Numbered from the stretch's first letter, positions 25,486 through 34,028 are shown. The stretch: 64,000 nucleotides of DNA from Streptomyces wuyuanensis (GCF_900103455.1 NZ_FNHI01000022.1:95147-159146), one strand, 5' to 3'. Translations and numbers: made by a program. The notes: generated from the sequence alone by a model not told the origin.

Positions 25486-27075
25486 GTGAACAGACGGGCA
25501 GGAGTGCTGGTCGCCATGGGGGCGACGGTGGCCGGACTGGTGACCGGTGCGCCGTCCGCCGCGACCGCGGGCCCCGTGGCCCCGCGCGCGGCCGCGCTGA
25601 AGTGGACCGGCTGCGCGACCGAGGAGCACCCGAGGCTCGAATGCGCCTCGCTCCAGGTACCGCTGGACCACGGCGACCCGCAGGGCACGAAGATCACGCT
25701 CGCGCTCTCGCGGATCCGGCACACGTCGAAGACCTTCCAGGGCCCCCTGCTGGTCAACCCGGGCGGTCCGGGGGCGTCCGGGCTGAAGACCGCCGGGTTC
25801 GTGGCCGCTTCGCTGCCCGCCGGACTGGCGGCGCAGTACGACGTGATCGGCTTCGACCCGCGTGGTGTGGGCCGGTCACGGCCGGCACTCGACTGCCGCC
25901 CCGGGCACTTCGCCCCCGTACGCCCCGACTCGCTGCCGCTCGACCGGAAGACCGAACTGGCCAACCTCTCCAGGGCCCGTTCCTTCGCGCTGGGCTGCGC
26001 GACCCGGCACACCGAGCTGCTGCCCCACATGAACACGGTCAGCATGGCGAAGGACCTCGACCTCGTCCGGCAGGCCCTGGGCGCCGCCAGGATCAGCTAC
26101 CTGGGGTACTCCTACGGCACCTACCTCGGCGCCGTGTACGCGAAATACTTCCCCCAGCGGGTGCGGCGCGCGGTGCTCGACTCGGTGGTCGACCCGGACA
26201 AGGTCTGGTACCGCGCGAACCTGGCCCAGAATCTGGGATTCGACGCGCGCCACAAGGCGTTCACGGCCTGGGTGGCGAAGCACCACGCGACGTACCGGCT
26301 GGGCAGCGACCCGGCCCAGGTGGAGGCCGCGTGGTACTCGATGCGCTCGGCGCTCGCCAAAGCGCCCGTGGGAGGCGAGATCGGCCCGTCCGAACTCGAG
26401 GACACCTTCCTGCCGGGCGGCTACTACAACGGCTTCTGGCCCTACCTCGCCGACGCGTTCGCGGCGTTCGCCCGCGGCCGGGACACCAGGCCGCTGGTGG
26501 AGGTGTACCGGACCTTCGCCGCGGTCGACAAGGAGGGCGAGAACGCCTACTCCGTCTACGCGGCGGTGCAGTGCAGGGACGCCGCCTGGCCGCGGAACTG
26601 GGGGACCTGGCGCCTGGACAACGGGGCGGCCCACGCCAAGGCCCCGTTCTCCACCTGGAACAACGCCTGGTACAACGCTCCCTGCCTGTTCTGGCCCCTC
26701 GCGCCTCTCGGGCGGACCGACGTCGCCAACGACAAGGTGCCGCCGGTGCTGATCCTCCAGGCCACGGACGACGCGGCGACCCCCTACGAAGGAGCCGTCA
26801 CCGTCCACCGCAAGCTGCGGGGCTCCCGTCTCGTCGTCGAGCAGGGCGGCGGCAACCACGCCACCTCGCTGAGCGGGAACGCCTGCATGGACCGCCATGT
26901 GACGGACTATCTGGCCACCGGGAAGCTCCCTCCGGCCGCGCTCACGGGCGAGGCGGACGCGTACTGCGCGACGGGCAAGGAGCCGGAGCCGCTGAAGCCC
27001 GGGGTGCGCACGGGTGTGCCGGACGCGGACAGGGCCGGTGCCGCGCTGCACCGGATCCTCGGTCACCGCAACTGA
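25486..27075 (+). CDS. Secreted alpha/beta-hydrolase peptidase (tripeptidyl aminopeptidase-like)
   Basis: This 529-aa protein has its GTG at 25486 behind GGGAGGAC. A signal peptide (RAGVLVAMGATVAGLVTGAPSAATA) targets it for export. The alpha/beta-hydrolase core has LLVNPGGPGASG (oxyanion), YDVIGFDPRGVGRS, nucleophile Ser in LGYSYGTYLG, Asp in LQATDDAATPYEG and His in GGGNHATSLSG. The final PF08386-type C-terminal domain is present. It fits the family of Streptomyces extracellular tripeptidyl and proline-type aminopeptidases that harvest peptides. A small inverted repeat (GTTTC-CTCAA-GAAAC, 25391-25405) lies about 80 bp upstream and may be regulatory. Confidence 0.9.
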   Translation: MNRRAGVLVAMGATVAGLVTGAPSAATAGPVAPRAAALKWTGCATEEHPRLECASLQVPLDHGDPQGTKITLALSRIRHTSKTFQGPLLVNPGGPGASGLKTAGFVAASLPAGLAAQYDVIGFDPRGVGRSRPALDCRPGHFAPVRPDSLPLDRKTELANLSRARSFALGCATRHTELLPHMNTVSMAKDLDLVRQALGAARISYLGYSYGTYLGAVYAKYFPQRVRRAVLDSVVDPDKVWYRANLAQNLGFDARHKAFTAWVAKHHATYRLGSDPAQVEAAWYSMRSALAKAPVGGEIGPSELEDTFLPGGYYNGFWPYLADAFAAFARGRDTRPLVEVYRTFAAVDKEGENAYSVYAAVQCRDAAWPRNWGTWRLDNGAAHAKAPFSTWNNAWYNAPCLFWPLAPLGRTDVANDKVPPVLILQATDDAATPYEGAVTVHRKLRGSRLVVEQGGGNHATSLSGNACMDRHVTDYLATGKLPPAALTGEADAYCATGKEPEPLKPGVRTGVPDADRAGAALHRILGHRN

Positions 27076-27240
27076 CCGGTCGGCGTCACCGGCGGGTCGC
27101 GGCAACCTGCCGGTCGTCCTCGCCGATGTGACGCGACGCCGCCCGGTCCTCGCGGGGCGTTGCCCAGGGCCGTCGGGTCCGGCGCCGCCGCTGGGAGGAC
27201 CGGGCGGTGCGCTGCCGGTGTCGTGCGCGAGGATGAGCCC

Positions 27241-27855
27241 ATGAGCACGCACGGGACACCACCACGCGGCCCCGGCGGGCATCGACCGGCCCCGGCGGGT
27301 CCTGCGCGGATCCTCGTCCGGGAGATGGCGGACGCCGACTGCGAGGCGGTCGCCGCCGTTCGGGTCGGCGGCTGGCGGCACGCCTACGCCGGGCTGATGC
27401 CGCAGTCGTACCTCGACGCCATGGACGTGTCGGAGGACGCCGAGCGGCGCAGGGCCCACCTGGCCGCCGCCGGGGCCGCCGGCGTGGTGCATCTGGTCGC
27501 GGAACACGCCGGCGAGGTGGCCGGCTGGGGTTGCTACGGGCCGTACCGCGAGGAGGGCACGACGACGGCCGACGGCGAGGTGTACGCGCTGTACGTACGG
27601 CCGGAGCGGATCGGCACGGGCCTCGGGCGGGCGCTGATGGACGCGCTGCTGGCGCGCGCCGAGTCGGACGGCCGGCCCGCGCTGCTGCTGTGGGTGCTCG
27701 AGGAGAACGCGCGGGCGCGCCGCTTCTACGAGAAGGCCGGATTCCTGCCGGACGGAGCGGAGGAGCCGTTCGAGGTGGACGGTGTGGCGGGTCCGGAGGT
27801 CCGCTACGGCAGGCGGCTGAGTGCCGCGGAGGCGGCGGCGGACAGGCGGGGATGA
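27241..27855 (+). CDS. GNAT-family N-acetyltransferase
   Basis: This 204-aa protein starts MSTHGTPPRGPGG; the ATG at 27241 is preceded by GAGGATGAG. The GNAT core is seen in ILVREMADADCEAVAAVRVGGWRHAYAG, YALYVRPERIGTGLGRALMDAL (acetyl-CoA pyrophosphate loop) and LWVLEENARARRFYEKAGFL. It resembles stand-alone acetyltransferases of the RimI/YitI type that modify small molecules or protein N-termini. The substrate is unknown. Its 3' end overlaps the convergent HEAT-repeat gene by 52 bp, leaving no room for a terminator between them. Confidence 0.85.
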   Translation: MSTHGTPPRGPGGHRPAPAGPARILVREMADADCEAVAAVRVGGWRHAYAGLMPQSYLDAMDVSEDAERRRAHLAAAGAAGVVHLVAEHAGEVAGWGCYGPYREEGTTTADGEVYALYVRPERIGTGLGRALMDALLARAESDGRPALLLWVLEENARARRFYEKAGFLPDGAEEPFEVDGVAGPEVRYGRRLSAAEAAADRRG

Positions 27856-28379
27856 GCCAGGGCCGACTCCAGCACCGGACGGGCGCGCTCGTCGGCGAGT
27901 GCGCCGAGCCCCTCCACACAGGCGAGGGCGACGCGCCAGTGCGGGTCGCCGGGGACGAGTCTCCGGCCGAGGGCGGTGATGAGCGCGGGCGCGGACTCGG
28001 GTGCGCGCAGGGTCGTGAGGAGCCGCACGGGGGTGAGCGCGTAGGCGACGCGCAGTTCGTTGGTGGCGAGGGCGGCGGCGGCCGCCGCGGTGCGGGGATC
28101 ACCGAGCCTGCCCAGGGCGTACGAGGCCGACAGGCAGCGCTCCGGGTCGCGGTGGTTGAGCAGCAGCACGAGAGGCTCGAAAGAGCGGCGGTCGCCGGCG
28201 CAGCCGAGCCGGAAGGCCGCTATCTCCCGTGCCCACAGGGGCAGTTGGGTCTGGGTGAGTACGGTCGCCAGTGCGTCGGGATCCGCGATGGCGGTCAGCC
28301 GCCGGTGCAGTTCCTCGTCCGCCGGCCCGCTCAGCTCGCGGCGCGTGCGGCGTGCCAGATCCTCGAGGTCCGCGTCCAT
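27804..28379 (-). CDS. HEAT-repeat protein
   Basis: This 191-aa all-helical protein is made of about five HEAT/Armadillo-type repeats: LPLWAREIAAFRLGCAG, SFEPLVLLLNHRDPERCLSAS, YALGRLGDPRTAAAAAALAT, RLLTTLRAPESAPALITALG and RVALACVEGLGALADERARP. Such proteins act as protein-binding scaffolds or occasionally as phycobilin-lyase relatives; nothing more specific can be said. A TAGGCT box lies 6 nt before the ATG without a ribosome site, indicating a leaderless message. It overlaps the acetyltransferase gene tail to tail. Confidence 0.75.
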   Translation of the reverse strand: MDADLEDLARRTRRELSGPADEELHRRLTAIADPDALATVLTQTQLPLWAREIAAFRLGCAGDRRSFEPLVLLLNHRDPERCLSASYALGRLGDPRTAAAAAALATNELRVAYALTPVRLLTTLRAPESAPALITALGRRLVPGDPHWRVALACVEGLGALADERARPVLESALAHPRLSAAASAALSRLP

Positions 28380-28873
28380 GCGAGCAGCCTAGGGCTGTCC
28401 CGCGCTCCCCGGTGGGGCTCTTCGCGGATCGCCACCCGTGGGGGTCGGCGCGGCGCCGGCCGGTTCCGGCCCGCCCCGTGGGCGCCCCGGAAGCCGCGGC
28501 CCGGGTCGCGAGCGGCGGCCCGGCGTTCCGACATGCGCGATTCGTCCGGTCGCGGCACAGATCACATCCGCGCAGGGCTGGCGCGCTCGTTACCCGCCAG
28601 TTAATCTCAAGTGAGCGGGCAACACCCGCTCTGCTCTCGGCGGCCTGGTGACGCAGCCGCCCGGGGGTGACTCCCAGGCCGTACGGCCCGGGAGAGCCGG
28701 TCGGTTCGGCAGTTCAGTACGGCGTGACTCCGGGACAGGGTCCGTCGCCATCTTCATCGCGACACGCACTCTGCGCGTGCCGTGCGCCCCTCCGGTCCGC
28801 GACGCGGACCGCCATCGGCGCCCTGCGGCACGTACGCCCTCCCTCAGTCGTCACTCACTCCTGGAGTCCCGTG
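28380..28873. other. Long upstream region of the 3-hydroxyacyl-CoA dehydrogenase gene
   Basis: These 494 bp hold no gene. TTACCCGCCAGTTAA (28590-28604) resembles TetR-type sites and overlaps TAATCT (28602-28607), a possible -10 box. A 7-bp stem-loop (GAGCGGG, loop CAACA, CCCGCTC; 28613-28631) lies where the transcript would begin. A second hairpin (GGTCCGC-GAC-GCGGACC) lies near 28795-28811. If the box is real, the leader is about 260 nt. Confidence 0.45.
28590..28604. promoter_or_regulatory. TTACCCGCCAGTTAA motif, candidate TetR site upstream of hbd
   Basis: The motif shares TTACCnnCCnGT with the one at 32245-32257 upstream of ccr. The two flank the TetR gene and precede the two transcription units of the pathway. 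The inverted repeat here is imperfect. Confidence 0.35.
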
Positions 28874-30655
28874 ATGGACACCCCTCTCTCCACCATCGCC
28901 GTCGTCGGTCTCGGCACCATGGGCACCGGTATCGCCGAAGTGCTCGCCCGGGCCGGGCGTGAGGTCATCGGCATCGACGTCAGCGAGACCGCCGCACGCC
29001 ACGCCGTCACCGCCCTCGAAGCGTCCACCGCACGCGCCGTGCAGCGTGAGCGACTGACCGAGGAGGAGCGGCGGAACGTGCTCGCCCGCTTCCGTACCTT
29101 CTCCGACCTCCAGGCGGCCGCCGAGGCCGACCTCGTGATCGAGGTCGTGCCCGAGTCGTACGAGCAGAAGCAGCAGGTCTTCCGGGAGCTCGACGCCATC
29201 GTCCGCCCCGGCGCGATCCTGGCCACCGGCACCAACGCGCTGTCCGTGACCCGGCTCGCCGCCGACTCGGCGCGCCCGGAGCGGGTCCTCGGCATGCACT
29301 TCTTCAACCCGGCCCCCGCGATGAAGCTGGTCGAGGTGGTCTCCTCGGTGCTGACCGCCCCGCAGGCGGTGGAGGCCGTCACCGCACTCGCCCGCGACCT
29401 CGGCAAGGAGCCCGTCGCCGTCGGCGACCGGCCCGGCTTCGTCGCGGACGGGCTGCTCTTCGGCTACCTCAACCAGGCCGCGGCCATGTACGAGGCGAGG
29501 TACGCGTCCCGCGAGGACATCGACGCCGCGATGAAGCTGGGCTGCGGGCTGCCGATGGGCCCGCTGGCGCTGCTCGACCTGATCGGCATCGACACGGCCC
29601 GCACGGTCCTCGACGCGATGTACGCCGAGTCGCACGACCGGCTGCACGCGCCCGCGCCGATCCTGAAGCAGCTCAGCGAGGCGGGGCTGACCGGCCGCAA
29701 GGCGGGCCGCGGCTTCTACAGCTACGAGGCCCCGGACAGCGGCACGGTCGTCCGTGACGCACTGACGCCGCCGGAGGCCGCCGAGTCCGCCGCCGGCCGC
29801 CCGGTGAGCTCCGTCGGCGTCGCAGGCTCCGGCACGATGGCCGGCGGTATCGCCGAGGTGTTCGCGAAGGCCGGCTACGACGTGGTCCTCGCCGCCCGCA
29901 GCCAGGAGAAGGCCGAGACCGCCAAGGCCCGTATCGCCAAATCGCTTTCGCGCTCGGTCGACAAGGGCCGGATGACCGCCGAGGCCCGGGACGAGACGCT
30001 GGCGCGGATCACTCCGGCGGGCTCGCTGGACGCGTTCGCCGAGGTCGATCTGGCGCTGGAGGCCGTCGCGGAGGACCTGGAGGTCAAGCAGCAGCTGTTC
30101 GCGACGCTCGACAAGATCTGCAAGCCGGGCGCGATCCTCGCCACGACGACGTCCTCGCTGCCCGTCGTCGCCTGTGCCCGCGCCACCTCGCGGCCCCAGG
30201 ACGTCATCGGGATGCACTTCTTCAACCCGGCCCCCGCGATGAAGCTGGTCGAGGTGGTGCGCACGGTCCTGACCTCGGACGACGTCCACGCCACGGTCCG
30301 CGGGGTGACGGCGAGGATCAGGAAGCACCCGGTCGACTGCGGCGACCGCGCAGGCTTCATCGTGAACGCGCTGCTGTTCCCGTACCTCAACAACGCGATC
30401 AAGATGGTGCAGGAGCACTACGCGACCCTCGACGACATCGACGCGGCGATGAAGCTCGGCGGCGGATACCCGATGGGTCCCTTCGAACTGCTCGACGTGG
30501 TCGGTCTCGACGTCTCCCTCGCCATCGAGAAGGTGCTGCACCGGGAGTTCCGTGACCCGGGGCTGGCCCCGGCGCCGCTGCTCGAGCACCTCGTGGCCGC
30601 GGGCTGCCTCGGCCGCAAGACGGGCCGCGGCTTCCGCGAATATGCCCGGCGCTGA
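28874..30655 (+). CDS. hbd: 3-hydroxyacyl(butyryl)-CoA dehydrogenase, tandem-duplicated
   Basis: This 593-aa protein consists of two complete 3-hydroxyacyl-CoA dehydrogenase units of about 290 residues each. The NAD-binding loops are VVGLGTMGTGIAEVLA and VAGSGTMAGGIAEVFA (third Gly replaced by Ala in the second), and each half has MHFFNPAPAMKLVEVV with the catalytic His, then a C-terminal dimerisation domain ending in GLTGRKAGRGFYSY or GCLGRKTGRGFREY. It should interconvert acetoacetyl-CoA and 3-hydroxybutyryl-CoA, feeding crotonyl-CoA to the ccr operon 2 kb downstream. The fused architecture and position beside TetR and ccr genes match the Streptomyces coelicolor SCO6475 region as I recall it. 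The ATG at 28874 follows CTGGAG. Confidence 0.9.
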   Translation: MDTPLSTIAVVGLGTMGTGIAEVLARAGREVIGIDVSETAARHAVTALEASTARAVQRERLTEEERRNVLARFRTFSDLQAAAEADLVIEVVPESYEQKQQVFRELDAIVRPGAILATGTNALSVTRLAADSARPERVLGMHFFNPAPAMKLVEVVSSVLTAPQAVEAVTALARDLGKEPVAVGDRPGFVADGLLFGYLNQAAAMYEARYASREDIDAAMKLGCGLPMGPLALLDLIGIDTARTVLDAMYAESHDRLHAPAPILKQLSEAGLTGRKAGRGFYSYEAPDSGTVVRDALTPPEAAESAAGRPVSSVGVAGSGTMAGGIAEVFAKAGYDVVLAARSQEKAETAKARIAKSLSRSVDKGRMTAEARDETLARITPAGSLDAFAEVDLALEAVAEDLEVKQQLFATLDKICKPGAILATTTSSLPVVACARATSRPQDVIGMHFFNPAPAMKLVEVVRTVLTSDDVHATVRGVTARIRKHPVDCGDRAGFIVNALLFPYLNNAIKMVQEHYATLDDIDAAMKLGGGYPMGPFELLDVVGLDVSLAIEKVLHREFRDPGLAPAPLLEHLVAAGCLGRKTGRGFREYARR

Positions 30656-30947
30656 TTCCGGCCGCGCCAACGGAGCAGGCGGCCGACGGCGGGGCGCGCG
30701 GGTCAAGGAGCGGGGCGAGAGCCGGGCCCGGCAGAACGGCGGAGGAGAACGCTCGGTGCCCCTCCCGTGCCCGGAGGGCCACGGGGGAGGCGCTGCGCGA
30801 GACGAGAGCGCCGCCGGGCGACAGCCGTCGGCCCGTGACGCCGCCGACCCGGGCGTCGGCCACCGGGCCTGGGGCGGGCTGCTGGACGGAGCGGGCGGCC
30901 CGCCCCTGGAGGCGCAGTCCCCTGCGCGGATGCAGTACGTTCAGGGC

Positions 30948-31796
30948 ATGTCCCAGCCCGCTGACGCCCCTCGACGCACCGCCCGGACCTCCTCCTCCGC
31001 GCCCGTCACGTCCGACGCCCCCGAGAGCGCCGCGGGGAGCCGCGCCGCCGCCCAGCGGCTCAAGATGCGCCGGGAGCTGGCGGCGGCGGCGATGGAGCTG
31101 TTCGCGACCAAGGGGTACGAGGCGACGACCGTCGACGAGATCGCCGCGGCGGCCGGGGTCGCCCGGCGCACCTTCTTCCGGCACTTCCGTTCCAAGGAAG
31201 AGGCGATCTTCCCCGACCACGACGACACGCTCGTGCGGGCCGAGGCCGTGCTGAACGCCGCTCCGGCGCACGAGCACCCGCTCGACACCGTGTGCCGGGG
31301 CATCAAGGAAGTCATGAAGATGTACGCGGCGTCGCCGGCGGTGTCCGTCGAGCGGTACCGCCTGACCCGCGAGGTGCCGACGCTGCGGGAGCGGGAGATC
31401 GCCTCGGTGGCCCGCTACGAGCGGCTCTTCACCCGCTATCTGCTGGGCCACTTCGACGAGCGCGACCACCACGACGGCAACGACGACCCGCTGCTCGCCG
31501 AGGTTGCAGCGTCCGCCGTGGTCACCGCCCACAACCATGTGCTGAGGCGATGGCTGCGGGCGGGCGGCCAGGGCGACGTGGAGGCCCAGCTCGACCACGC
31601 CTTCGCCATCGTCCGCGACACGTTCGGTTCCGGTATCGGCGCGGGGCGCGCCGGGACGGAACGAGCCGGGACGGAACGCGCTCCGGCCTCCGCGCAGGTG
31701 CAGACGGGCGACGAGGTCCTCGTCGCGGTGGCCCGCACCGACGCCCCGCTGCCCGAGGTGATGCGCACCATCGAGGAAGCGCTGCGCCGCCGCTGA
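30948..31796 (+). CDS. TetR-family transcriptional regulator of the ethylmalonyl-CoA cluster
   Basis: This 282-aa protein has a 40-residue disordered Pro/Ala/Ser-rich start, then the TetR helix-turn-helix: RRELAAAAMELFATKGYEATTVDEIAAAAGVARRTFFRHFRSKEEAIF. The ligand-binding half follows, and the last 60 residues include an imperfect repeat (AGTERAGTERA) from short direct DNA repeats. TACGTT stands 6 nt before the ATG at 30948, suggesting a leaderless transcript. Its position between hbd and the ccr operon makes it the likely regulator of both; TTACCnnCCnGT-like motifs occur upstream of each. The effector may be an acyl-CoA, by analogy with other TetR regulators of CoA metabolism. Confidence 0.85.
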   Translation: MSQPADAPRRTARTSSSAPVTSDAPESAAGSRAAAQRLKMRRELAAAAMELFATKGYEATTVDEIAAAAGVARRTFFRHFRSKEEAIFPDHDDTLVRAEAVLNAAPAHEHPLDTVCRGIKEVMKMYAASPAVSVERYRLTREVPTLREREIASVARYERLFTRYLLGHFDERDHHDGNDDPLLAEVAASAVVTAHNHVLRRWLRAGGQGDVEAQLDHAFAIVRDTFGSGIGAGRAGTERAGTERAPASAQVQTGDEVLVAVARTDAPLPEVMRTIEEALRRR

Positions 31797-32020
31797 CCCG
31801 GCAGGTCCGGCCGGTGCCGACCGCACCCGGCGGGGGATTCCCGGCCGGGTGCGGGTCCGAGCCCCGGCCCGGGGACGGCGCCGAGCCGCCCGGCACCCCC
31901 ACGACTCCCTGACGGCGCCGAAACGCCTGGACCGTCCGCCGCGCGGCCGAGGCGGGCGCCACGGCAACAGGGCGGCGAGCTGCACGAGTTCCGCGGACCG
32001 GCACCCCGGTCCGCCGCCGC

Positions 32021-32082
32021 CCGCGGGTTCCGCCCGCCCGCGCCGCCCGTGCCATCCGCGGGTTCCGCCCGCCCGCGCCGCC
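32021..32082. repeat. Two copies of a 27-bp direct repeat
   Basis: The same 27 bases, beginning CCGCGGGTTCCGCCCGCC, occur at 32021-32047 and 32056-32082, separated by 8 bp (period 35). There are only two copies and no flanking genes for CRISPR; it probably arose by local duplication. Confidence 0.7.
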
Positions 32083-32245
32083 GCCCCTTGTGTGCCGCGG
32101 TCGGCCCTTGCCCGGCACCCCCGGCGCGCCCCCGCGGTGTCCGCGCCGGAACCGCGGCCCGGCCCCTTCAGCGCGGCACGGAGCCAGGGGCCCGCGTGAC
32201 ACCGAGGGCCGGAGGCCGCGTTCATGACATAGACCACACGGCCAT

Positions 32246-32257
32246 TACCGACCGGTA
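32246..32257. promoter_or_regulatory. TACCG-AC-CGGTA inverted repeat, candidate TetR operator
   Basis: Perfect 5-bp arms around AC, in the setting CATTACCGACCGGTAGGG, about 146 bp before the ccr -35 box. It resembles TetR-family sites of the TTACCnnCnnGTAA type. Confidence 0.4.
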
Positions 32258-32391
32258 GGGATCGCGCACACCAAGCGACGAAACCCGCGGCAGGGTGCGA
32301 CGTTTTCGCAGGTCAGCGTGTAATTCGATCGATCATCGCTCATATGTGACGACGAGATTGCGTGCGAGTGAAATTGTTGGCACGCAGTGTC

Positions 32392-32420
32392 TTGCGAGCT
32401 GGCACGGCGTGCCATACGTT
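32392..32420 (+). promoter_or_regulatory. ccr promoter with a palindrome in the spacer
   Basis: TTGCGA (32392-32397) and TACGTT (32415-32420) are separated by exactly 17 bp, a good match to the housekeeping sigma factor pattern. The spacer holds the perfect inverted repeat TGGCAC-GGC-GTGCCA (32400-32414), placed where a bound repressor would exclude RNA polymerase. A further copy of TGGCAC lies at 32378-32383. Confidence 0.6.
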
Positions 32421-32629
32421 GAAGTTGTCCGGGCGGCCGGCGTGCAGAGAACTCTCGTACGCCGGCTGTCCCCGCAAGCCCCCCGGCTCGCGCGCCCGGA
32501 CGCCTGCGTCACAGGCAACCTCCCGCGCACACCAGCGCTGCCAGCACCACCCGCCGAACCGACGGCACACCTCCACAGCAGCAGCACTCCCCGACGTTCC
32601 CCTCAGCGCTCTCGTCCGCGAGACGCCTC

Positions 32630-32649
32630 CCCCGGTCCCAGGACCGGGG
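32630..32649 (+). promoter_or_regulatory. Stem-loop in the ccr leader before the ribosome site
   Basis: CCCCGGTCC (32630-32638) pairs with GGACCGGGG (32641-32649); sterically an 8-bp stem with a 4-nt loop is likely. It ends 14 bp before GGAGG (32664-32668). It could stabilise the leader, act as an attenuator or influence translation. Confidence 0.4.
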
Positions 32650-32674
32650 AGACCCCATTCGCCGGAGGCACACC

Positions 32675-34012
32675 GTGAAGGAAATCCTGGACGCGATTCA
32701 GTCGCCGGACTCCACGTCCGCCGACTTCGCCGCACTGCCGCTCCCCGAGTCGTACCGTGCGGTGACCGTGCACAAGGACGAGACCGAGATGTTCGCGGGT
32801 CTCACCACGCGCGAGAAGGACCCGCGCAAGTCCCTGCACCTGGACGAGGTCCCGATTCCCGAGCTCGGCCCCGGTGAGGCCCTGGTGGCCGTGATGGCCA
32901 GCTCGGTGAACTACAACTCCGTGTGGACCTCGATCTTCGAGCCGCTGTCCACGTTCGGCTTCCTGGAGCGCTACGGCCGGCTCTCCGAGCTCACCAAGCG
33001 CCACGACCTGCCGTACCACATCATCGGCTCCGACCTCGCGGGCGTGGTGCTGCGCACCGGCCCGGGCGTCAACGCCTGGAACCCCGGCGACGAGGTCGTC
33101 GCCCACTGCCTCTCCGTCGAGCTGGAGTCGTCGGACGGCCACAACGACACGATGCTCGACCCCGAGCAGCGCATCTGGGGCTTCGAGACCAACTTCGGCG
33201 GTCTCGCCGAGATCGCCCTGGTGAAGTCCAACCAGCTGATGCCGAAGCCCAAGCACCTCAGCTGGGAGGAGGCCGCCGCCCCCGGCCTGGTCAACTCCAC
33301 CGCCTACCGCCAGCTCGTCTCGCGGAACGGCGCGGCGATGAAGCAGGGCGACAACGTCCTGATCTGGGGCGCCAGCGGCGGCCTCGGCTCGTACGCCACC
33401 CAGTTCGCGCTGGCCGGCGGCGCCAACCCCATCTGTGTCGTCTCCAGCGAGCAGAAGGCCGACATCTGCCGGTCCATGGGCGCAGAGGCGATCATCGACC
33501 GCAGCGCCGAGGGCTACAAGTTCTGGAAGGACGAGCGGACCCAGGACCCGAAGGAGTGGAAGCGCTTCGGCAAGCGCATCCGCGAGTTCACCGGCGGCGA
33601 GGACATCGACATCGTCTTCGAGCACCCGGGACGCGAGACCTTCGGCGCGAGCGTCTACGTCACCCGCAAGGGCGGCACCATCACCACCTGCGCCTCTACC
33701 TCGGGCTACATGCACGAGTACGACAACCGCTACCTGTGGATGTCGCTGAAGCGCATCATCGGCTCCCACTTCGCCAACTACCGCGAGGCCTGGGAGGCCA
33801 ACCGCCTCATCGCCAAGGGCAAGATCCACCCCACCCTGTCGAAGACGTACGCGCTGGAGGACACGGGCCAGGCCGCCCACGACGTCCACCGCAATGTGCA
33901 CCAGGGCAAGGTCGGCGTCCTCTGCCTGGCGCCCGAAGAGGGCCTGGGCGTGCGCGACGAGGAGATGCGCGCCAAGCACCTCGACGCCATCAACCGCTTC
34001 CGGAACATCTGA
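32675..34012 (+). CDS. ccr: Crotonyl-CoA carboxylase/reductase
   Basis: This 445-aa enzyme performs NADPH-dependent reductive carboxylation of crotonyl-CoA to (2S)-ethylmalonyl-CoA, the key step of the ethylmalonyl-CoA pathway and a source of polyketide extender units. It belongs to the medium-chain dehydrogenase/reductase superfamily. Visible family marks are VNYNSVWTSIFEP near residue 80, HIIGSDLAGVVLRTG, ERIWGFETN-like (RIWGFETNFGG), VLIWGASGGLGSYATQ (NADPH loop) and FEHPGRETFGASVYV, plus RYLWMSLKRIIGSHFANY near the end. The GTG at 32675 follows GGAGG. It is the first gene of a five-gene operon; a 17-nt gap separates it from ecm. Confidence 0.97.
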   Translation: MKEILDAIQSPDSTSADFAALPLPESYRAVTVHKDETEMFAGLTTREKDPRKSLHLDEVPIPELGPGEALVAVMASSVNYNSVWTSIFEPLSTFGFLERYGRLSELTKRHDLPYHIIGSDLAGVVLRTGPGVNAWNPGDEVVAHCLSVELESSDGHNDTMLDPEQRIWGFETNFGGLAEIALVKSNQLMPKPKHLSWEEAAAPGLVNSTAYRQLVSRNGAAMKQGDNVLIWGASGGLGSYATQFALAGGANPICVVSSEQKADICRSMGAEAIIDRSAEGYKFWKDERTQDPKEWKRFGKRIREFTGGEDIDIVFEHPGRETFGASVYVTRKGGTITTCASTSGYMHEYDNRYLWMSLKRIIGSHFANYREAWEANRLIAKGKIHPTLSKTYALEDTGQAAHDVHRNVHQGKVGVLCLAPEEGLGVRDEEMRAKHLDAINRFRNI

Positions 34013-34028
34013 GTCAGAGGTCCACCAG

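Larger units (their letters stand above)
31797..32674. other. Long intergenic and leader region upstream of ccr
   Basis: These 878 bp hold no gene. The first 440 bp are very GC-rich and include a 27-bp tandem repeat. From 32220 the sequence becomes AT-richer and holds the inverted repeat TACCG-AC-CGGTA (32246-32257), then the ccr promoter (32392-32420). The inferred leader is about 247 nt and includes hairpins GCCTG-CGTCA-CAGGC (about 32500) and a strong stem at 32630-32649 just before the ribosome site. No cobalamin-riboswitch B12 box was found. Confidence 0.5.

Noticed and set aside
32021..32082. Possible CRISPR array from the 27-bp repeat
   Set aside because: Only two copies with an 8-bp spacer and no cas genes.
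32377..32397. TTGGCACG followed by TTGC, resembling a sigma-54 -24/-12 promoter upstream of ccr
   Set aside because: The gap is seven bases rather than four, and Streptomyces lack sigma-54; the housekeeping promoter at 32392-32420 fits better.
32421..32674. Possible cobalamin riboswitch in the ccr leader, since the operon contains a B12 mutase
   Set aside because: No B12-box sequence or characteristic four-way junction could be found by eye.
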